From Nocardioides currus (lineage in GTDB: Bacteria > Actinomycetota > Actinomycetes > Propionibacteriales > Nocardioidaceae), in the NCBI RefSeq assembly GCF_003057875.1, contig NZ_PYXZ01000002.1, forward strand, positions 124,254-188,253: a DNA stretch of 64,000 nucleotides, in the 5' to 3' direction. The translations under genes were made by a program, and so were the position numbers. The notes below the pieces were generated by a model that did not search any database, was not told where the DNA came from, and worked only from the letters and a program-made list of their open reading frames with translations. Positions 34,705-43,773 of the stretch are shown piece by piece (position 1 is the stretch's first letter; each line of letters starts with the position of its first letter).

Positions 34705-36038
34705 GCTGCCTCCACCTGGTTCTCGTCGAGGGTGTAGCGGGTCAGCCACCACAGGCTCACCAGCGTCAGGACGGCAGGGACGAGCGAGAAGCCCAGCGTG
34801 ATCGCGGTCTGCGCCGAGCCCGGCTGGACCACGTCGTCCCCGGCGGACGAGACATAGCCACCCGCCGCGAGCACGAGGGCGAAGAGTCCCGGCCCCAGCG
34901 CGAGGCCGAGCGTCTCGCCGGCCGTCCACACACCGGTGTAGACCCCCGCCCGGTTCTCGCCGGTGCGCGCGGCGTCGGTGGCGGCGGCGTCGGGCAGCAT
35001 CGCCATCGGGAAGACCTGGCAGCCGGCGTAGCCGACCCCCACCAGCGCGGTGGCCGCGAAGACCACGGCCGCCGGCGCCGCCTGCGCGAGCACGGCGAGG
35101 GCCGCTCCCGCCGCGAGCACGAGCGACGACACGAGGTAGCCCTGCTTCTTGCCGACCCGCTCCCCGAAGCGTGCCCAGACCGGCGTCAGCAGCAGGGCCG
35201 GACCGACGAAGCAGACGAACAGGATCGTGGACGCCCCCTGGTCGTCGAGCACGTCCCCGGCGAGGTAGTCGACGCCGGCGAGCATGCAGCCGGTGGCGAG
35301 GGCCTGGAGCACGAAGGTGGTGAGGAGCAGGCGGAAGTCGCGCGCGGTGGCCACGATCCGGAGCTGTTCACGCAGCGACCCGGCGCCCGCGGCCACGGCC
35401 CCGATGGGGGCGCGGCGGGTGCCGACGTACGCGCTGACCACGCCGACGGCGATGACGAGCGCCATCACCACGCCCATCACGCGATAGCCCTCGCGGCCGC
35501 CGACGGCGTCGCGGATCACCGGCGCCGTGGCCCCGGCCAGCATGATCGTGAACGCGAGGATGGCCACGCGGGCCGTCATCAGGCGGGTGCGTTCGTGGTA
35601 CGACGACGTGATCTCGGCCGGCATGGCGACGTACGGCACCTGGAAGAACGCGTAGGCCGAGGCCGCCAGCACGAAGAAGACCAGCACCCACGCGGCCTCG
35701 AGCACCTGCGAGCCCAGGTCGGGGGCGGCGAAGATCAGCGCGAACGCCCCGGCGAGCATCACGCCCGCGCGCAGCAGCCACGGGCGCCGGGGCCCGGCCG
35801 GATCGATCGTGCGGTCGGAGACGCGGCCCGCGACCGGGTTGAGCACCACGTCCCAGGCCTTCGGGAGGAAGACGATCAGTCCCGCCCAGAGAGCCGCGAT
35901 GCCGAGCTCGTCGGTGAGGTAGGGCAGCAGCATCAGGCCGGGGACGGTGCCGAAGGCCCCGGTCGCGACCGAGCCCGAGCCGTAGCCGATGCGGACGCTG
36001 CGGGGCAGGCTCGTGCGGGGTTCGTGCAGGTCGGTCAT
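34701..36038 (-). CDS. MFS transporter of the GPH (glycoside-pentoside-hexuronide:cation symporter) type
   Basis: 445 residues with about 12 transmembrane helices. The GPH hallmarks are [17 protein letters not shown] at the start, [12 protein letters not shown] after helix 2, and [14 protein letters not shown] in the middle. It would import a sugar or related solute with a cation, or export one. ATG 36038 is the start. It overlaps the PLP-enzyme gene by 4 bp and lies 11 bp downstream of the end of the PHA-synthase-like hydrolase gene, so all may be co-transcribed. Confidence 0.87.
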   Translation of the reverse strand: MTDLHEPRTSLPRSVRIGYGSGSVATGAFGTVPGLMLLPYLTDELGIAALWAGLIVFLPKAWDVVLNPVAGRVSDRTIDPAGPRRPWLLRAGVMLAGAFALIFAAPDLGSQVLEAAWVLVFFVLAASAYAFFQVPYVAMPAEITSSYHERTRLMTARVAILAFTIMLAGATAPVIRDAVGGREGYRVMGVVMALVIAVGVVSAYVGTRRAPIGAVAAGAGSLREQLRIVATARDFRLLLTTFVLQALATGCMLAGVDYLAGDVLDDQGASTILFVCFVGPALLLTPVWARFGERVGKKQGYLVSSLVLAAGAALAVLAQAAPAAVVFAATALVGVGYAGCQVFPMAMLPDAAATDAARTGENRAGVYTGVWTAGETLGLALGPGLFALVLAAGGYVSSAGDDVVQPGSAQTAITLGFSLVPAVLTLVSLWWLTRYTLDENQVEAA

Positions 36039-36049
36039 CCCCGGCGCCC

Positions 36050-37312
36050 TCAGCGACCGAGCGAGCGCGAGCCCGCGGAGCCGTAGCGCCGCGACGGGTT
36101 GGACCCGATCGCCGCGCGGTCGGGGGCCTGCTTCCTCGCAGCCGCCTTCTTCGCCGGTGCCTTCTTCGCTGCCGCCTTCTTCGCTGCCGCCTTCTTCGTG
36201 CCCGCCTTCTTCGTCGGGGCCTTCGTCGGGGCCGTCGCCGCCGACCACTGGTCGATCCACTCGTCCATCACCAGCCAGGTCGAGGTGCGGGCGGCGCGAC
36301 CGGTGAGCATCCCGAGGTGGCCGCCGGGCACGATCTCGAAGCGCACCTCCGGCGAGCCGGTGAGCAGGGGGACGACGGCCCTGACGGCGCCGATCGGGGC
36401 GATGCCGTCGGTCGCCCCGCCGAAGACCAGCACGGGCGCCTTGATCGCGGAGAGCTGGATGGTGCGGTCGGCGAAGGTCATCGACCCGGCGGCGAGGGCG
36501 TTGCCCTTGACCATGCGGTGGTAGAGCTGCCCGAACGCGCGGCCGGGATAGGCGATCATGTTGGACGAGAACCGGTCGACGGCCTCGAGCTGGGCGAGGA
36601 ACTCGGTGTCGTCGAGGTGGGTCGCGATGGCCAGCGGCTTGGTCACCATCTTCTGCACGCTGGCGAGCTGGAAGGCCCAGTTGACCAGCGGCTTCGGGGC
36701 GCCGCCGAGGGCCTGGTAGCCGCGGGTCACGAGACCGCCGCGCTCGGTGAAGTTGAGGTTGAGCAGCGGACGCACCGGCGCCACGAGCGGGACCTTGCGT
36801 ACGTCGACGGGCGAGCCGACCACGCTGAGCGAGGCGATCGGCAGGTCCGGCTGGTCGGCGGCGGTGAGCAGCGAGAAGATGCCGCCGAGGCTCCAGCCGA
36901 CGAGGTGCACGGGCCGGCCGCCGGCGTGCTCGGAGACGGCCCGGACGGCCTGGGGCAGCACCTCGTCGACCCAGTGCTCCATGCCGAGCGTGCGGTTGCG
37001 GAACGAGACCTGGCCGTACTCCACGAGGTAGGTCGGGCGTCCCTGCGTGACGAAGTGCTCGACCAGCGAGCAGCCCCGGCGCAGGTCGAAGCAGAGGGCC
37101 GGAGCGGCCAGCGGGGTCACCATCAGGACCGGGTTGCCCGACTCGGTCGTCCCCGCGGCCGGCCGGTAGTGGTAGACCTCGCGGAGCTCGCCGTCGTCGA
37201 TGAGCGTGCGCGGCATCGGACGCAGATCGGCCAGCCCGCCGTACAACAGCTTGTGCGCGACGTTGTTGGCGGCCGACACCACCTGGGCCGGCTTCGGGGG
37301 CAGGAGATCCAT
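36050..37312 (-). CDS. PHA-synthase-like alpha/beta hydrolase with Lys/Ala-rich PAKKA-type C-terminal tail
   Basis: 420 residues. Residues 1-350 are an alpha/beta-hydrolase domain like PhaC or PHB depolymerase: LMVTPLAAPALCFDL, the nucleophile elbow VGWSLGG (Ser where PhaC has Cys), then Asp in FGGATDGIAPI and His in VPGGHLGML. Residues 361-394 are a low-complexity tail of KKA, KKAAA and APAKKA repeats, followed by 26 basic residues. Tails of this kind bind DNA in histone H1-like proteins and in PHA granule proteins such as PhaM and PhaF. A Ser nucleophile points to hydrolysis rather than polymerisation. TATCTT lies 7 nt upstream of the start. Confidence 0.82.
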   Translation of the reverse strand: MDLLPPKPAQVVSAANNVAHKLLYGGLADLRPMPRTLIDDGELREVYHYRPAAGTTESGNPVLMVTPLAAPALCFDLRRGCSLVEHFVTQGRPTYLVEYGQVSFRNRTLGMEHWVDEVLPQAVRAVSEHAGGRPVHLVGWSLGGIFSLLTAADQPDLPIASLSVVGSPVDVRKVPLVAPVRPLLNLNFTERGGLVTRGYQALGGAPKPLVNWAFQLASVQKMVTKPLAIATHLDDTEFLAQLEAVDRFSSNMIAYPGRAFGQLYHRMVKGNALAAGSMTFADRTIQLSAIKAPVLVFGGATDGIAPIGAVRAVVPLLTGSPEVRFEIVPGGHLGMLTGRAARTSTWLVMDEWIDQWSAATAPTKAPTKKAGTKKAAAKKAAAKKAPAKKAAARKQAPDRAAIGSNPSRRYGSAGSRSLGR

Positions 37313-37319
37313 GGGGCGA

Positions 37320-37325
37320 AAGATA
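37320..37325 (-). promoter_or_regulatory. -10 element of the PHA-synthase-like hydrolase gene (leaderless type)
   Basis: TATCTT on the minus strand ends 7 nt before ATG 37312. Confidence 0.45.
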
Positions 37326-37376
37326 CGCCGGGGCCGTGCACCCGTGAGGCTGTTGCCCCGGCACGGTGCGCAGGAC

Positions 37377-37382
37377 TAGACA
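37377..37382 (+). promoter_or_regulatory. -10 element of the glutamate-synthase-like gene (leaderless type)
   Basis: TAGACA ends 6 nt before ATG 37389. Confidence 0.45.
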
Positions 37383-37388
37383 CGACAC

Positions 37389-38927
37389 ATGAAGAAGACG
37401 CTCACCGCCCTGGGTGCCGCCGCCGTCGGTGCCGTGGCCGTGCGGGACCTCACCCAGAAGCAGCACGCCCTCAAGCGCAACTTCCCCGTCATCGCCAACC
37501 TGCGCTACCTCCTCGAGGCGGTCGGCCCCGAGCTGCGGCAGTACATCGTGACCGGCAACGACGACGAGCGTCCGTTCAGCCGCGACCAGCGGCGGTGGGT
37601 CTACGCCAGCGCCAAGCTCCAGAACAACTACTTCGGGTTCGGCACCGACAACGACCTCGAGGGCCGCACCGGCTACCCGATCATCAAGCAGCGCACGTTC
37701 GCCGACGTCGCGCCGTCGCGACACGCGCACTCCGGCGAGGAGACGCCGCTGCCGTGCGCGAAGGTCATCGGCCTGGCCCGCGGGCGGGCCAAGGCGTTCC
37801 GACCGGCATCGGTCGTGAACATCTCGGGGATGAGCTACGGCTCGCTGAGCAGCAACGCGATCATGGCGCTCAACAGGGGCGCCGAGCTCGCCGGATGCCT
37901 GCAGAACACGGGGGAGGGCGCGCTGTCGCCGTACCACCGCCAAGGCGGCGACCTCGTCTTCCAGATCGGCACGTCCTACTTCGGGTGCCGCGACGAGGAC
38001 GGTGCCTTCGACCTCGACCGGCTCGTCGAGCTGTGCGCCGGCGCGCCGGTGCGGATGGTGGAGATCAAGCTGTCGCAGGGCGCCAAGCCCGGCCTCGGCG
38101 GGATGCTGCCCGGGGTCAAGGTGACCGAGGAGATCGCCGAGATCCGCGGCATCAAACCGGGCGTCGACTGCGCGTCGCCGAGTCGGCACGCCGAGTTCCA
38201 CGACGTCGACTCGCTGCTCGACTTCGTCGAGACGATCGCGGCCGCGACGGGCCTGCCGGTCGGCATCAAGAGCGCCGTCGGCAACATGGACTTCTGGGAC
38301 GAGCTGATCGCGGCCATGACGCCGGAGCGGATGGTCGACTTCGTCAACATCGACGGTGGCGAGGGCGGCACGGGGGCGGCGCCCCTCGTCTTCGCCGACT
38401 CGGTCGCGTTCCCCTTCCGCGTCGGGTTCGCCAAGGTCTACAAGCGGTTCGCCGAGGCGGGTCTCACCGACGACATCACCTTCATCGGCGCCGGCAAGCT
38501 CGGGCTGCCCGACAACGCCCTCGTCGCGTTCGCGCTCGGCTGCGACATGGTCAACGTCGGGCGCGAGGCGATGCTGGCCATCGGTTGCATCCAGGCCCAG
38601 AAGTGCCACACCGACGAGTGCCCCACCGGCGTCGCGACCCAGAGGCCGTGGCTGATGCACGGGCTCGACCCCGAGCTGAAGTCGGCGCGCGCCGCCAACT
38701 ACGTCAAGACCCTGCGTCGCGACCTGCTCAAGGTCTCAGAGGCCGTCGGGGTCGCCCACCCCGCCCTGATCACCGCCGACGACATCGACCTGATCGACGG
38801 GCTCCAGTCGTCGCGACCGCTGCGCGAGGTCTACGGCTACGGCCGTGGATGGGGCACCGTCGGCGCCACGCTGGCCAAGGAGATCGAGACGATCATGGCC
38901 GAGGCGACCGCCGAGCACCCAGCCTGA
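37389..38927 (+). CDS. FMN-binding glutamate synthase family protein (GltB-central-domain-like)
   Basis: 512 residues. A short hydrophobic N-terminus (about 5-20) may anchor it to the membrane. The rest is the FMN barrel of glutamate synthase: MSYGSLSSNAIMALNRGA, EIKLSQGAKPGLGGMLPG, NIDGGEGGTGAAP, and a C-terminal cluster region with CIQAQKCHTDECPTGVATQ, whose cysteines match the [3Fe-4S] site. It lacks the glutamine amidotransferase domain, so it is not a full GltB. Stand-alone members of this family have no settled function. Confidence 0.87.
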   Translation: MKKTLTALGAAAVGAVAVRDLTQKQHALKRNFPVIANLRYLLEAVGPELRQYIVTGNDDERPFSRDQRRWVYASAKLQNNYFGFGTDNDLEGRTGYPIIKQRTFADVAPSRHAHSGEETPLPCAKVIGLARGRAKAFRPASVVNISGMSYGSLSSNAIMALNRGAELAGCLQNTGEGALSPYHRQGGDLVFQIGTSYFGCRDEDGAFDLDRLVELCAGAPVRMVEIKLSQGAKPGLGGMLPGVKVTEEIAEIRGIKPGVDCASPSRHAEFHDVDSLLDFVETIAAATGLPVGIKSAVGNMDFWDELIAAMTPERMVDFVNIDGGEGGTGAAPLVFADSVAFPFRVGFAKVYKRFAEAGLTDDITFIGAGKLGLPDNALVAFALGCDMVNVGREAMLAIGCIQAQKCHTDECPTGVATQRPWLMHGLDPELKSARAANYVKTLRRDLLKVSEAVGVAHPALITADDIDLIDGLQSSRPLREVYGYGRGWGTVGATLAKEIETIMAEATAEHPA

Positions 38928-38945
38928 GGGGCGGTACGGGGCGCG

Positions 38946-40388
38946 TCAGCGCTTGCGCGCGGGTCGCACCGCCTTGCCGTGCTCGGGGCGGGTGTCGGCG
39001 AGCGCCGAGAGGAAGTTGCTGGCCCACGCCGTCACGTCGTTGTCGACCACCTGCTTGCGCATGGCTCGCATGCGCTTGGTGGTCTCCTTCGGGTCCGCCT
39101 CGAACGCCTCCATCAGCGCGGCCTTCATGCCGTTGATGTCGTAGGGGTTGACGAGGTAGGCCTGACGGAGCTCGTTGGCGGCACCGGCGAACTCGCTGAG
39201 GACGAGGGCGCCGTCGTCGTCGTAGCGGCAGGCGACGTACTCCTTGGCGACCAGGTTCATGCCGTCGCGGTAGGGCGTGACGACCATGATGTCGGCGGCG
39301 CGGTAGAGCGCGGCCATCTCCTCGCGCGGGTAGGAGGAGTGGAGGTAGGAGATCGCCGGGCGACCGATCCGGCCGAGGTCGCCGTTGATCCGCCCGACCA
39401 GCCGGTCGATGTCGTCGCGCAGGATGCGGTACTGCTCGACCCGCTCGCGCGAGGGGGTCGCGACCTGGACGAACACCGCGTCCTCGACGTCGAGCCTCCC
39501 CTCCGCGATCAGCTCGGAGAACGCGCGCAGGCGTGCGTAGATGCCCTTGGTGTAGTCGAGGCGGTCGATGCCGAGGAAGACCTTGCGGGGACTGCCGAGG
39601 GCCTCGCGGATCTCCGCGGCGCGGGCCTGCACGGCCTCGTCGTGGGCCAGTTCGATGAACCCCTCGGCGTCGATGGAGATGGGGAAGGCGGCGGCCTTCA
39701 CGGTCCGGCCGTCGGGGAGGTAGACGAGGTCGCGGTGGGTCTTGTGCCCGACGCGGCCGCGCACGAGCCGCACGAAGTTGGCCGCGCCGCCGGAGAGCTG
39801 GAAGCCGATCAGGTCGGCGCCGAGGAGTCCCTCGAGGATCTGGCGGCGCCACGGCAGCTGGCTGAAGAGCTCGGCCGGCGGGAACGGGATGTGGAGGTAG
39901 AAGCCGATGCGCAGGTCGGGGCGCAGCTCGCGCAGCATCTGCGGCACGAGCTGGAGCTGGTAGTCCTGCACCCAGACGGTGGCGTTCTCGGCGGCGACCT
40001 CGGCGGCGCGCTCGGCGAAGCGCTGGTTGACCCGGACGTAGGAGTCCCACCACTCGCGGTGGAACTCCGGCTTGGCCACCAGATCGTGGTAGAGCGGCCA
40101 CAGGGTGCCGTTGGAGAAGCCCTCGTAGAACTCCTCGACCTCGTCGGCGGTCAGGTGCACCGGCACGAGCTGGAGGCCGTCCTCGACGAACGGCTCCATC
40201 ACGTCGTCGTCGGTCGAGCCCGGCCAGCCGATCCACGCCCCGTCGTTGGCCCGCATCACGGGCTCGAGCGCGGAGACCAGCCCGCCCGGCGAACGACGCC
40301 AGTCGGTGGTCCCGTCGGGGAGGGTGACGCGGTCCACCGGCAGGCGGTTGGCCACGATCACGAGGTCGGCGAGCGCCTGTCTGGTCAC
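38946..40388 (-). CDS. otsA: Trehalose-6-phosphate synthase OtsA
   Basis: 480 residues, GT20 family, normal length. [10 protein letters not shown] at the start is the loop that binds glucose 6-phosphate, [10 protein letters not shown] and WIGWPG follow, then [26 protein letters not shown] and [14 protein letters not shown] for the UDP-glucose side. It makes trehalose 6-phosphate in the cytoplasm. otsB lies 1 kb away on the other strand with two small genes between. GTG 40388 has TAGGGT 6 nt upstream. Confidence 0.95.
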   Translation of the reverse strand: MTRQALADLVIVANRLPVDRVTLPDGTTDWRRSPGGLVSALEPVMRANDGAWIGWPGSTDDDVMEPFVEDGLQLVPVHLTADEVEEFYEGFSNGTLWPLYHDLVAKPEFHREWWDSYVRVNQRFAERAAEVAAENATVWVQDYQLQLVPQMLRELRPDLRIGFYLHIPFPPAELFSQLPWRRQILEGLLGADLIGFQLSGGAANFVRLVRGRVGHKTHRDLVYLPDGRTVKAAAFPISIDAEGFIELAHDEAVQARAAEIREALGSPRKVFLGIDRLDYTKGIYARLRAFSELIAEGRLDVEDAVFVQVATPSRERVEQYRILRDDIDRLVGRINGDLGRIGRPAISYLHSSYPREEMAALYRAADIMVVTPYRDGMNLVAKEYVACRYDDDGALVLSEFAGAANELRQAYLVNPYDINGMKAALMEAFEADPKETTKRMRAMRKQVVDNDVTAWASNFLSALADTRPEHGKAVRPARKR

Positions 40389-40394
40389 GCGTGA

Positions 40395-40400
40395 ACCCTA
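40395..40400 (-). promoter_or_regulatory. -10 element of otsA (leaderless type)
   Basis: TAGGGT on the minus strand ends 6 nt before GTG 40388. Confidence 0.5.
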
Positions 40401-40527
40401 TCGGTCGGGTGTGCGCTACCTGCCCGCCACCGTTTGGCCAACGCGACTCGCCGGGAGCGAATGACATCGGTGTTGTTCGTCGCCTACAGTGGCCCCACCG
40501 AGACGTCGATCCCAGGAGATGCAAGTC

Positions 40528-40824
40528 ATGGACGCCGCGAACGCATACGTCGCACACGGGGGTGAGGACACCCCCGGTCTGAGCCAGCGCGACCGCGACA
40601 TCCTGGAGTTCGAGCGCCACTGGTGGAAGTTCGCCGGGGCCAAGGAGCAGGCCGTCCGCGAGAAGTTCGACATGGGCTCGACCCGCTACTACCAGGTCCT
40701 CAACGCGCTCATCGACCGCCCCGAGGCCCTGGAGGCCGACCCGCTGCTGGTCCGCCGCCTGCGCCGGCTGCGTGCCTCCCGCCAGCGCCAGCGCTCGGCC
40801 CGGCGCCTCGGCTTCGACGTCTGA
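40528..40824 (+). CDS. DUF3263 domain-containing small protein
   Basis: 98 residues. The family core is ILEFERHWWKFAGAKEQAV, TRYYQVLNALID, then a basic tail LVRRLRRLRASRQRQRS. The helical core with TRYYQ looks like a small HTH that may bind DNA or a partner; actinobacterial members are uncharacterised. ATG 40528 is chosen because AGGAG (40514-40518) sits 9 nt upstream. An in-frame ATG at 40519 directly abuts that site. Confidence 0.85.
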   Translation: MDAANAYVAHGGEDTPGLSQRDRDILEFERHWWKFAGAKEQAVREKFDMGSTRYYQVLNALIDRPEALEADPLLVRRLRRLRASRQRQRSARRLGFDV

Positions 40825-40867
40825 TCCACCCGTCTTGTCCCGCCTACCTTCCCCCAGCGAGGCACCC

Positions 40868-41389
40868 ATGAGCTCCAGGCCGATCTCCACGCCGTCCCGC
40901 CCCCGCACGCGCAACCAGCGCGGCGTCGCCTTCCCGTCGCCGCTGGTGATGCTCAGCGTCATCGCGATCGCGATGGCGGGGTTCGCCTTCGTCGCGACCC
41001 GCGACGCCGCCCCGGTCGAGCGCAAGGTCACCACCGCCGCGGCGACGCCGAGCCCGACCCCGGAGGCCACGCCGGTCACGCCGGTGAAGACCGCCAAGCC
41101 CAAGCCGACGATCAAGCGCGGCGAGGTGTACGTCGAGGTCTTCAACAACTCCGGCATCAAGGGCCTGGCCGCGACCACCGCCGCGAAGGCGACCCAGGTC
41201 GGCTGGCAGGTCGTCGGCGAGGACAACTGGGTCGGGTCGATCCCGGCCTCGACGGTCTACTACCCGGCCCGCCTCGAGGCCGCCGGCAAGCAGCTCGCGC
41301 TCGACCTCGGCATCGCCCGCACCAACCCGGCCGTCGAGCCGATGAAGATGGACCGCCTCACGATCGTCCTCACCGGTGACGCGGGCTGA
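40868..41389 (+). CDS. Membrane protein with LytR C-terminal domain
   Basis: 173 residues. A basic N-terminus, one transmembrane helix (about 23-42), a Pro/Thr-rich linker and a LytR_C domain (VYVEVFNNSGIKGLAATTAAKATQ, VYYPARLEAAGKQLA). The domain should face outside. LytR_C occurs at the end of LCP enzymes that attach wall polymers; here it stands alone without an LCP catalytic domain. It follows the DUF3263 gene by 43 bp in the same direction, and the two are commonly paired in actinobacteria. Confidence 0.83.
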   Translation: MSSRPISTPSRPRTRNQRGVAFPSPLVMLSVIAIAMAGFAFVATRDAAPVERKVTTAAATPSPTPEATPVTPVKTAKPKPTIKRGEVYVEVFNNSGIKGLAATTAAKATQVGWQVVGEDNWVGSIPASTVYYPARLEAAGKQLALDLGIARTNPAVEPMKMDRLTIVLTGDAG

Positions 41390-41427
41390 TTGACCCCGCA
41401 GCCGACCCACGTGGTTGGCTTCTCCGC

Positions 41428-42264
41428 ATGGAGTTCACCTCCGCAGCCTCCCAGCAGCGCTACGCCGACCTCGTCGCGAAGGCGCACCAGACCGTGGTCG
41501 GCCTCGACTTCGACGGCGTCCTGTCGCCCATCGTCGAGGACCCGACCGAGGCGCACATCCACACCGACGCGCCGCAGCTGCTCGTCGACCTGAGCGACCT
41601 CGTCCTCGCGGTCGCCGTCGTCACCGGCCGCCCGGCACGCCAGGTGCTGGCCCTCGGCGGGCTCGACGAGGTCGGCGACGCGATCGGCGACCACGGCAAG
41701 GAGCTGTTCGTCTTCGGGCAGTACGGCAACGAGCGCTGGTCCTCGACGCAGCGTCGGGTCATCTCGCCGCGTCCCCCGCACGGGCTGTCCACCTTCGAGC
41801 GCGAGCTGCCGGCGCTGCTGCGCCGCAGTGGAGCGGGGGAGGCCTTCGTGGAGGAGAAGGGGCTGGCGGTCGCCGTACACACCCGACGCCTCGACGACGC
41901 CGGCGACGCGTTCGAGCGCCTCCTCGGACCGATGTCCGAGCTCGCGCTGTCCCACGGCCTGATCGTGGAGCCCGGTCGCAACGTCATCGAGGTGCGCTCC
42001 GACGGCCAGCACAAGGGTCACGCGGTGCGGACCCTGGCGAGCGAGCAGGGCGCCGGCGGATTCCTGTTCGCGGGTGACGACCTCGGCGACGTCGAGGCCT
42101 TCGAGGCCGTCGCCGAGCTGCGCGAGGAGGGGCTGGCCACCTTGCTGGTGTGTGCCGCGTCCGACGAGCAGTCGGCCCTGCTCCCGCTGGCCGACGTCGT
42201 GGTCCCCGGACCCGACGGTGTGATGGCCCTGCTGCGGCAGTTCGTCTCCGACGCCGCCGACTGA
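41428..42264 (+). CDS. otsB: Trehalose-6-phosphate phosphatase OtsB
   Basis: 278 residues, HAD superfamily. VGLDFDGVLSPI holds the nucleophile and acid Asp pair, VVTGRPARQV is motif II, and FAGDDLGDVEAFE carries the Mg-binding Asp pair. GDHGKELF and KGLAVAVHTR are the cap-domain blocks of trehalose phosphatases. It removes the phosphate made by OtsA. It is 39 bp after the LytR_C gene. Confidence 0.93.
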   Translation: MEFTSAASQQRYADLVAKAHQTVVGLDFDGVLSPIVEDPTEAHIHTDAPQLLVDLSDLVLAVAVVTGRPARQVLALGGLDEVGDAIGDHGKELFVFGQYGNERWSSTQRRVISPRPPHGLSTFERELPALLRRSGAGEAFVEEKGLAVAVHTRRLDDAGDAFERLLGPMSELALSHGLIVEPGRNVIEVRSDGQHKGHAVRTLASEQGAGGFLFAGDDLGDVEAFEAVAELREEGLATLLVCAASDEQSALLPLADVVVPGPDGVMALLRQFVSDAAD

Positions 42265-42339
42265 GTCCGCTCCGCACGCCGCGTGCCAGCATATGGACTC
42301 GATGTGCACATGCTGAGACGACCTGCCTACTCTGGAGAC

Positions 42340-42475
42340 CTCATCACGAGGGACTGAGGGAACGGCCCGACGAAGTCCCGGCAACCGCCACGAACCTCCT
42401 TCCCGCCTCGCGCGAGAAGTCGTGGAAACGGTGCCAATTCCGTCCCGGAGCGAAAGTCGCGCCGGGGTCGATGAG
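42340..42475 (+). ncRNA. SAM-I (S-box) riboswitch
   Basis: P1 is CTCATC (42340-42345) with GATGAG (42470-42475). The conserved core reads GAGGGACTGAGGGAACGGCCCGA and AGTCCCGGCAACC, then P3 CCACGA/TCGTGG (42388-42393 with 42420-42425), then GGTGCCAATTCC (42430-42441). These are the S-box class I consensus blocks and they bind S-adenosylmethionine. The 3' strand of P1 directly abuts the ribosome site AAGGAGG (42476-42482). Control of translation start is therefore likely, and no run of T follows. Genes behind SAM-I are almost always for methionine or SAM. Confidence 0.93.
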
Positions 42476-42491
42476 AAGGAGGACTTCTGTC

Positions 42492-43763
42492 ATGACTGCT
42501 GTCGCCGACACCCCGGCCACCTCGACCCTGCGCGACGGGGCCTTCGGCAACGCCCGCTCCCTCGTGTGCCGCGAGTGCAGCCACGAGGTCGAGCTCGGCC
42601 CGCACTACGCGTGTCCGGAGTGCTTCGGTCCGCTCGAGGTCGCCTACGACTTCCCGCAGGTGACCCGGGCCGAGATCGAGGCCGGCCCGCGCAACATCTG
42701 GCGCTACAAGGCGCTCCTGCCCGTCCCGACCGACATCGAGCAGAGCCCCAACACCGAGCCCGGCTTCACCCGCCTGCTCCGCGCCGACAACCTCGCCCGC
42801 GAGCTCGGCATCGACACGCTGTGGGTCAAGGACGACTCGACCAACCCCACCAACTCCTTCAAGGACCGCGTCGTCGCCTGCGCGCTGAGCGCCGCCCGCG
42901 AGCTGGACGCCAAGGTCTTCGCCTGCCCCTCCACGGGCAACCTCGCCAACGCCGTCGCCGCGGCCGGGGCCCGTGCGGGGATCAGGACGGTCGTCTTCAT
43001 CCCCAGCAACCTCGAGCAGCCCAAGCAGGTCAACTCGGCGATCTTCACCGAGAACCTCGTGGCCGTGAACGGCAACTACGACGACGTCAACAAGCTCGCC
43101 TCCGAGATCGCGGGCGAGGAGGACGGCTGGGCGTTCGTCAACGTCAACGTCCGCCCCTTCTACGCCGAGGGGTCCAAGACCCTGGGCTACGAGATCGCCG
43201 AGCAGCTCGGCTGGCGCCTGCCCGACCAGATCGTCATCCCGGTGGCGTCCGGCTCCCAGCTGACCAAGGTCGACAAGTCCTTCCAGGAGCTGATCAAGCT
43301 CGGCCTCGTCGAGGACAAGCCCTACAAGATCTTCGGTGCCCAGGCGACCGGCTGCTCGCCGGTCAGCGTCGCCTTCAAGGGCGGCACGGACGCGATCCGC
43401 CCGGTGAAGCCCGACACCATCGCCAAGAGCCTGGCGATCGGCAACCCGGCCGACGGCATCTACGTCCTCGACATCTGCCGCCGTTCCGGCGGTGCCGTGG
43501 AGGACATCACCGACGACGAGGTCCGCGACGGCATCGTGCTGCTGGCCCGCACCGAGGGGATCTTCACCGAGACCGCCGGCGGCACCACCGTCGGCGTGCT
43601 GAAGAAGCTCGTCGAGACCGGGCAGCTCGACACCACGCTGGAGACCGTCGTCATCAACACCGGCCACGGCCTCAAGACCCTCGACGCCATCTCGGACCGG
43701 GTCGGTCCCGCGGCGACCATCGAGCCCAGCTACTCCGCCTTCACCGCCGCCAACATCGTCTGA
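42492..43763 (+). CDS. Threonine-synthase homologue under a SAM-I riboswitch; probable O-phosphohomoserine-dependent homocysteine synthase
   Basis: 423 residues. An N-terminal zinc ribbon (C26, C29, C41, C44) precedes a fold type II PLP domain. NPTNSFKDRV holds the Schiff-base Lys124, CPSTGNLANAVAAA is the phosphate or substrate loop and ETAGGTTVGV is the second. By family alone this is ThrC. Two signs point to methionine: the SAM riboswitch upstream, and a sulfur-carrier gene 10 bp downstream. A Streptomyces route from O-phosphohomoserine to homocysteine by a ThrC homologue plus sulfur carrier has been reported, as I remember. A true ThrC, with the riboswitch sensing the branch point, is the alternative. 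Confidence 0.82.
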   Translation: MTAVADTPATSTLRDGAFGNARSLVCRECSHEVELGPHYACPECFGPLEVAYDFPQVTRAEIEAGPRNIWRYKALLPVPTDIEQSPNTEPGFTRLLRADNLARELGIDTLWVKDDSTNPTNSFKDRVVACALSAARELDAKVFACPSTGNLANAVAAAGARAGIRTVVFIPSNLEQPKQVNSAIFTENLVAVNGNYDDVNKLASEIAGEEDGWAFVNVNVRPFYAEGSKTLGYEIAEQLGWRLPDQIVIPVASGSQLTKVDKSFQELIKLGLVEDKPYKIFGAQATGCSPVSVAFKGGTDAIRPVKPDTIAKSLAIGNPADGIYVLDICRRSGGAVEDITDDEVRDGIVLLARTEGIFTETAGGTTVGVLKKLVETGQLDTTLETVVINTGHGLKTLDAISDRVGPAATIEPSYSAFTAANIV

Positions 43764-43773
43764 GGAGACACCC

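Noticed and set aside
34701..39136. Very long open frames opposite or out of frame with the transporter, hydrolase and FMN genes
   Set aside because: Products are Arg/Pro/Gly/Ala-rich shadows. The true genes have clear motifs and coupled starts.
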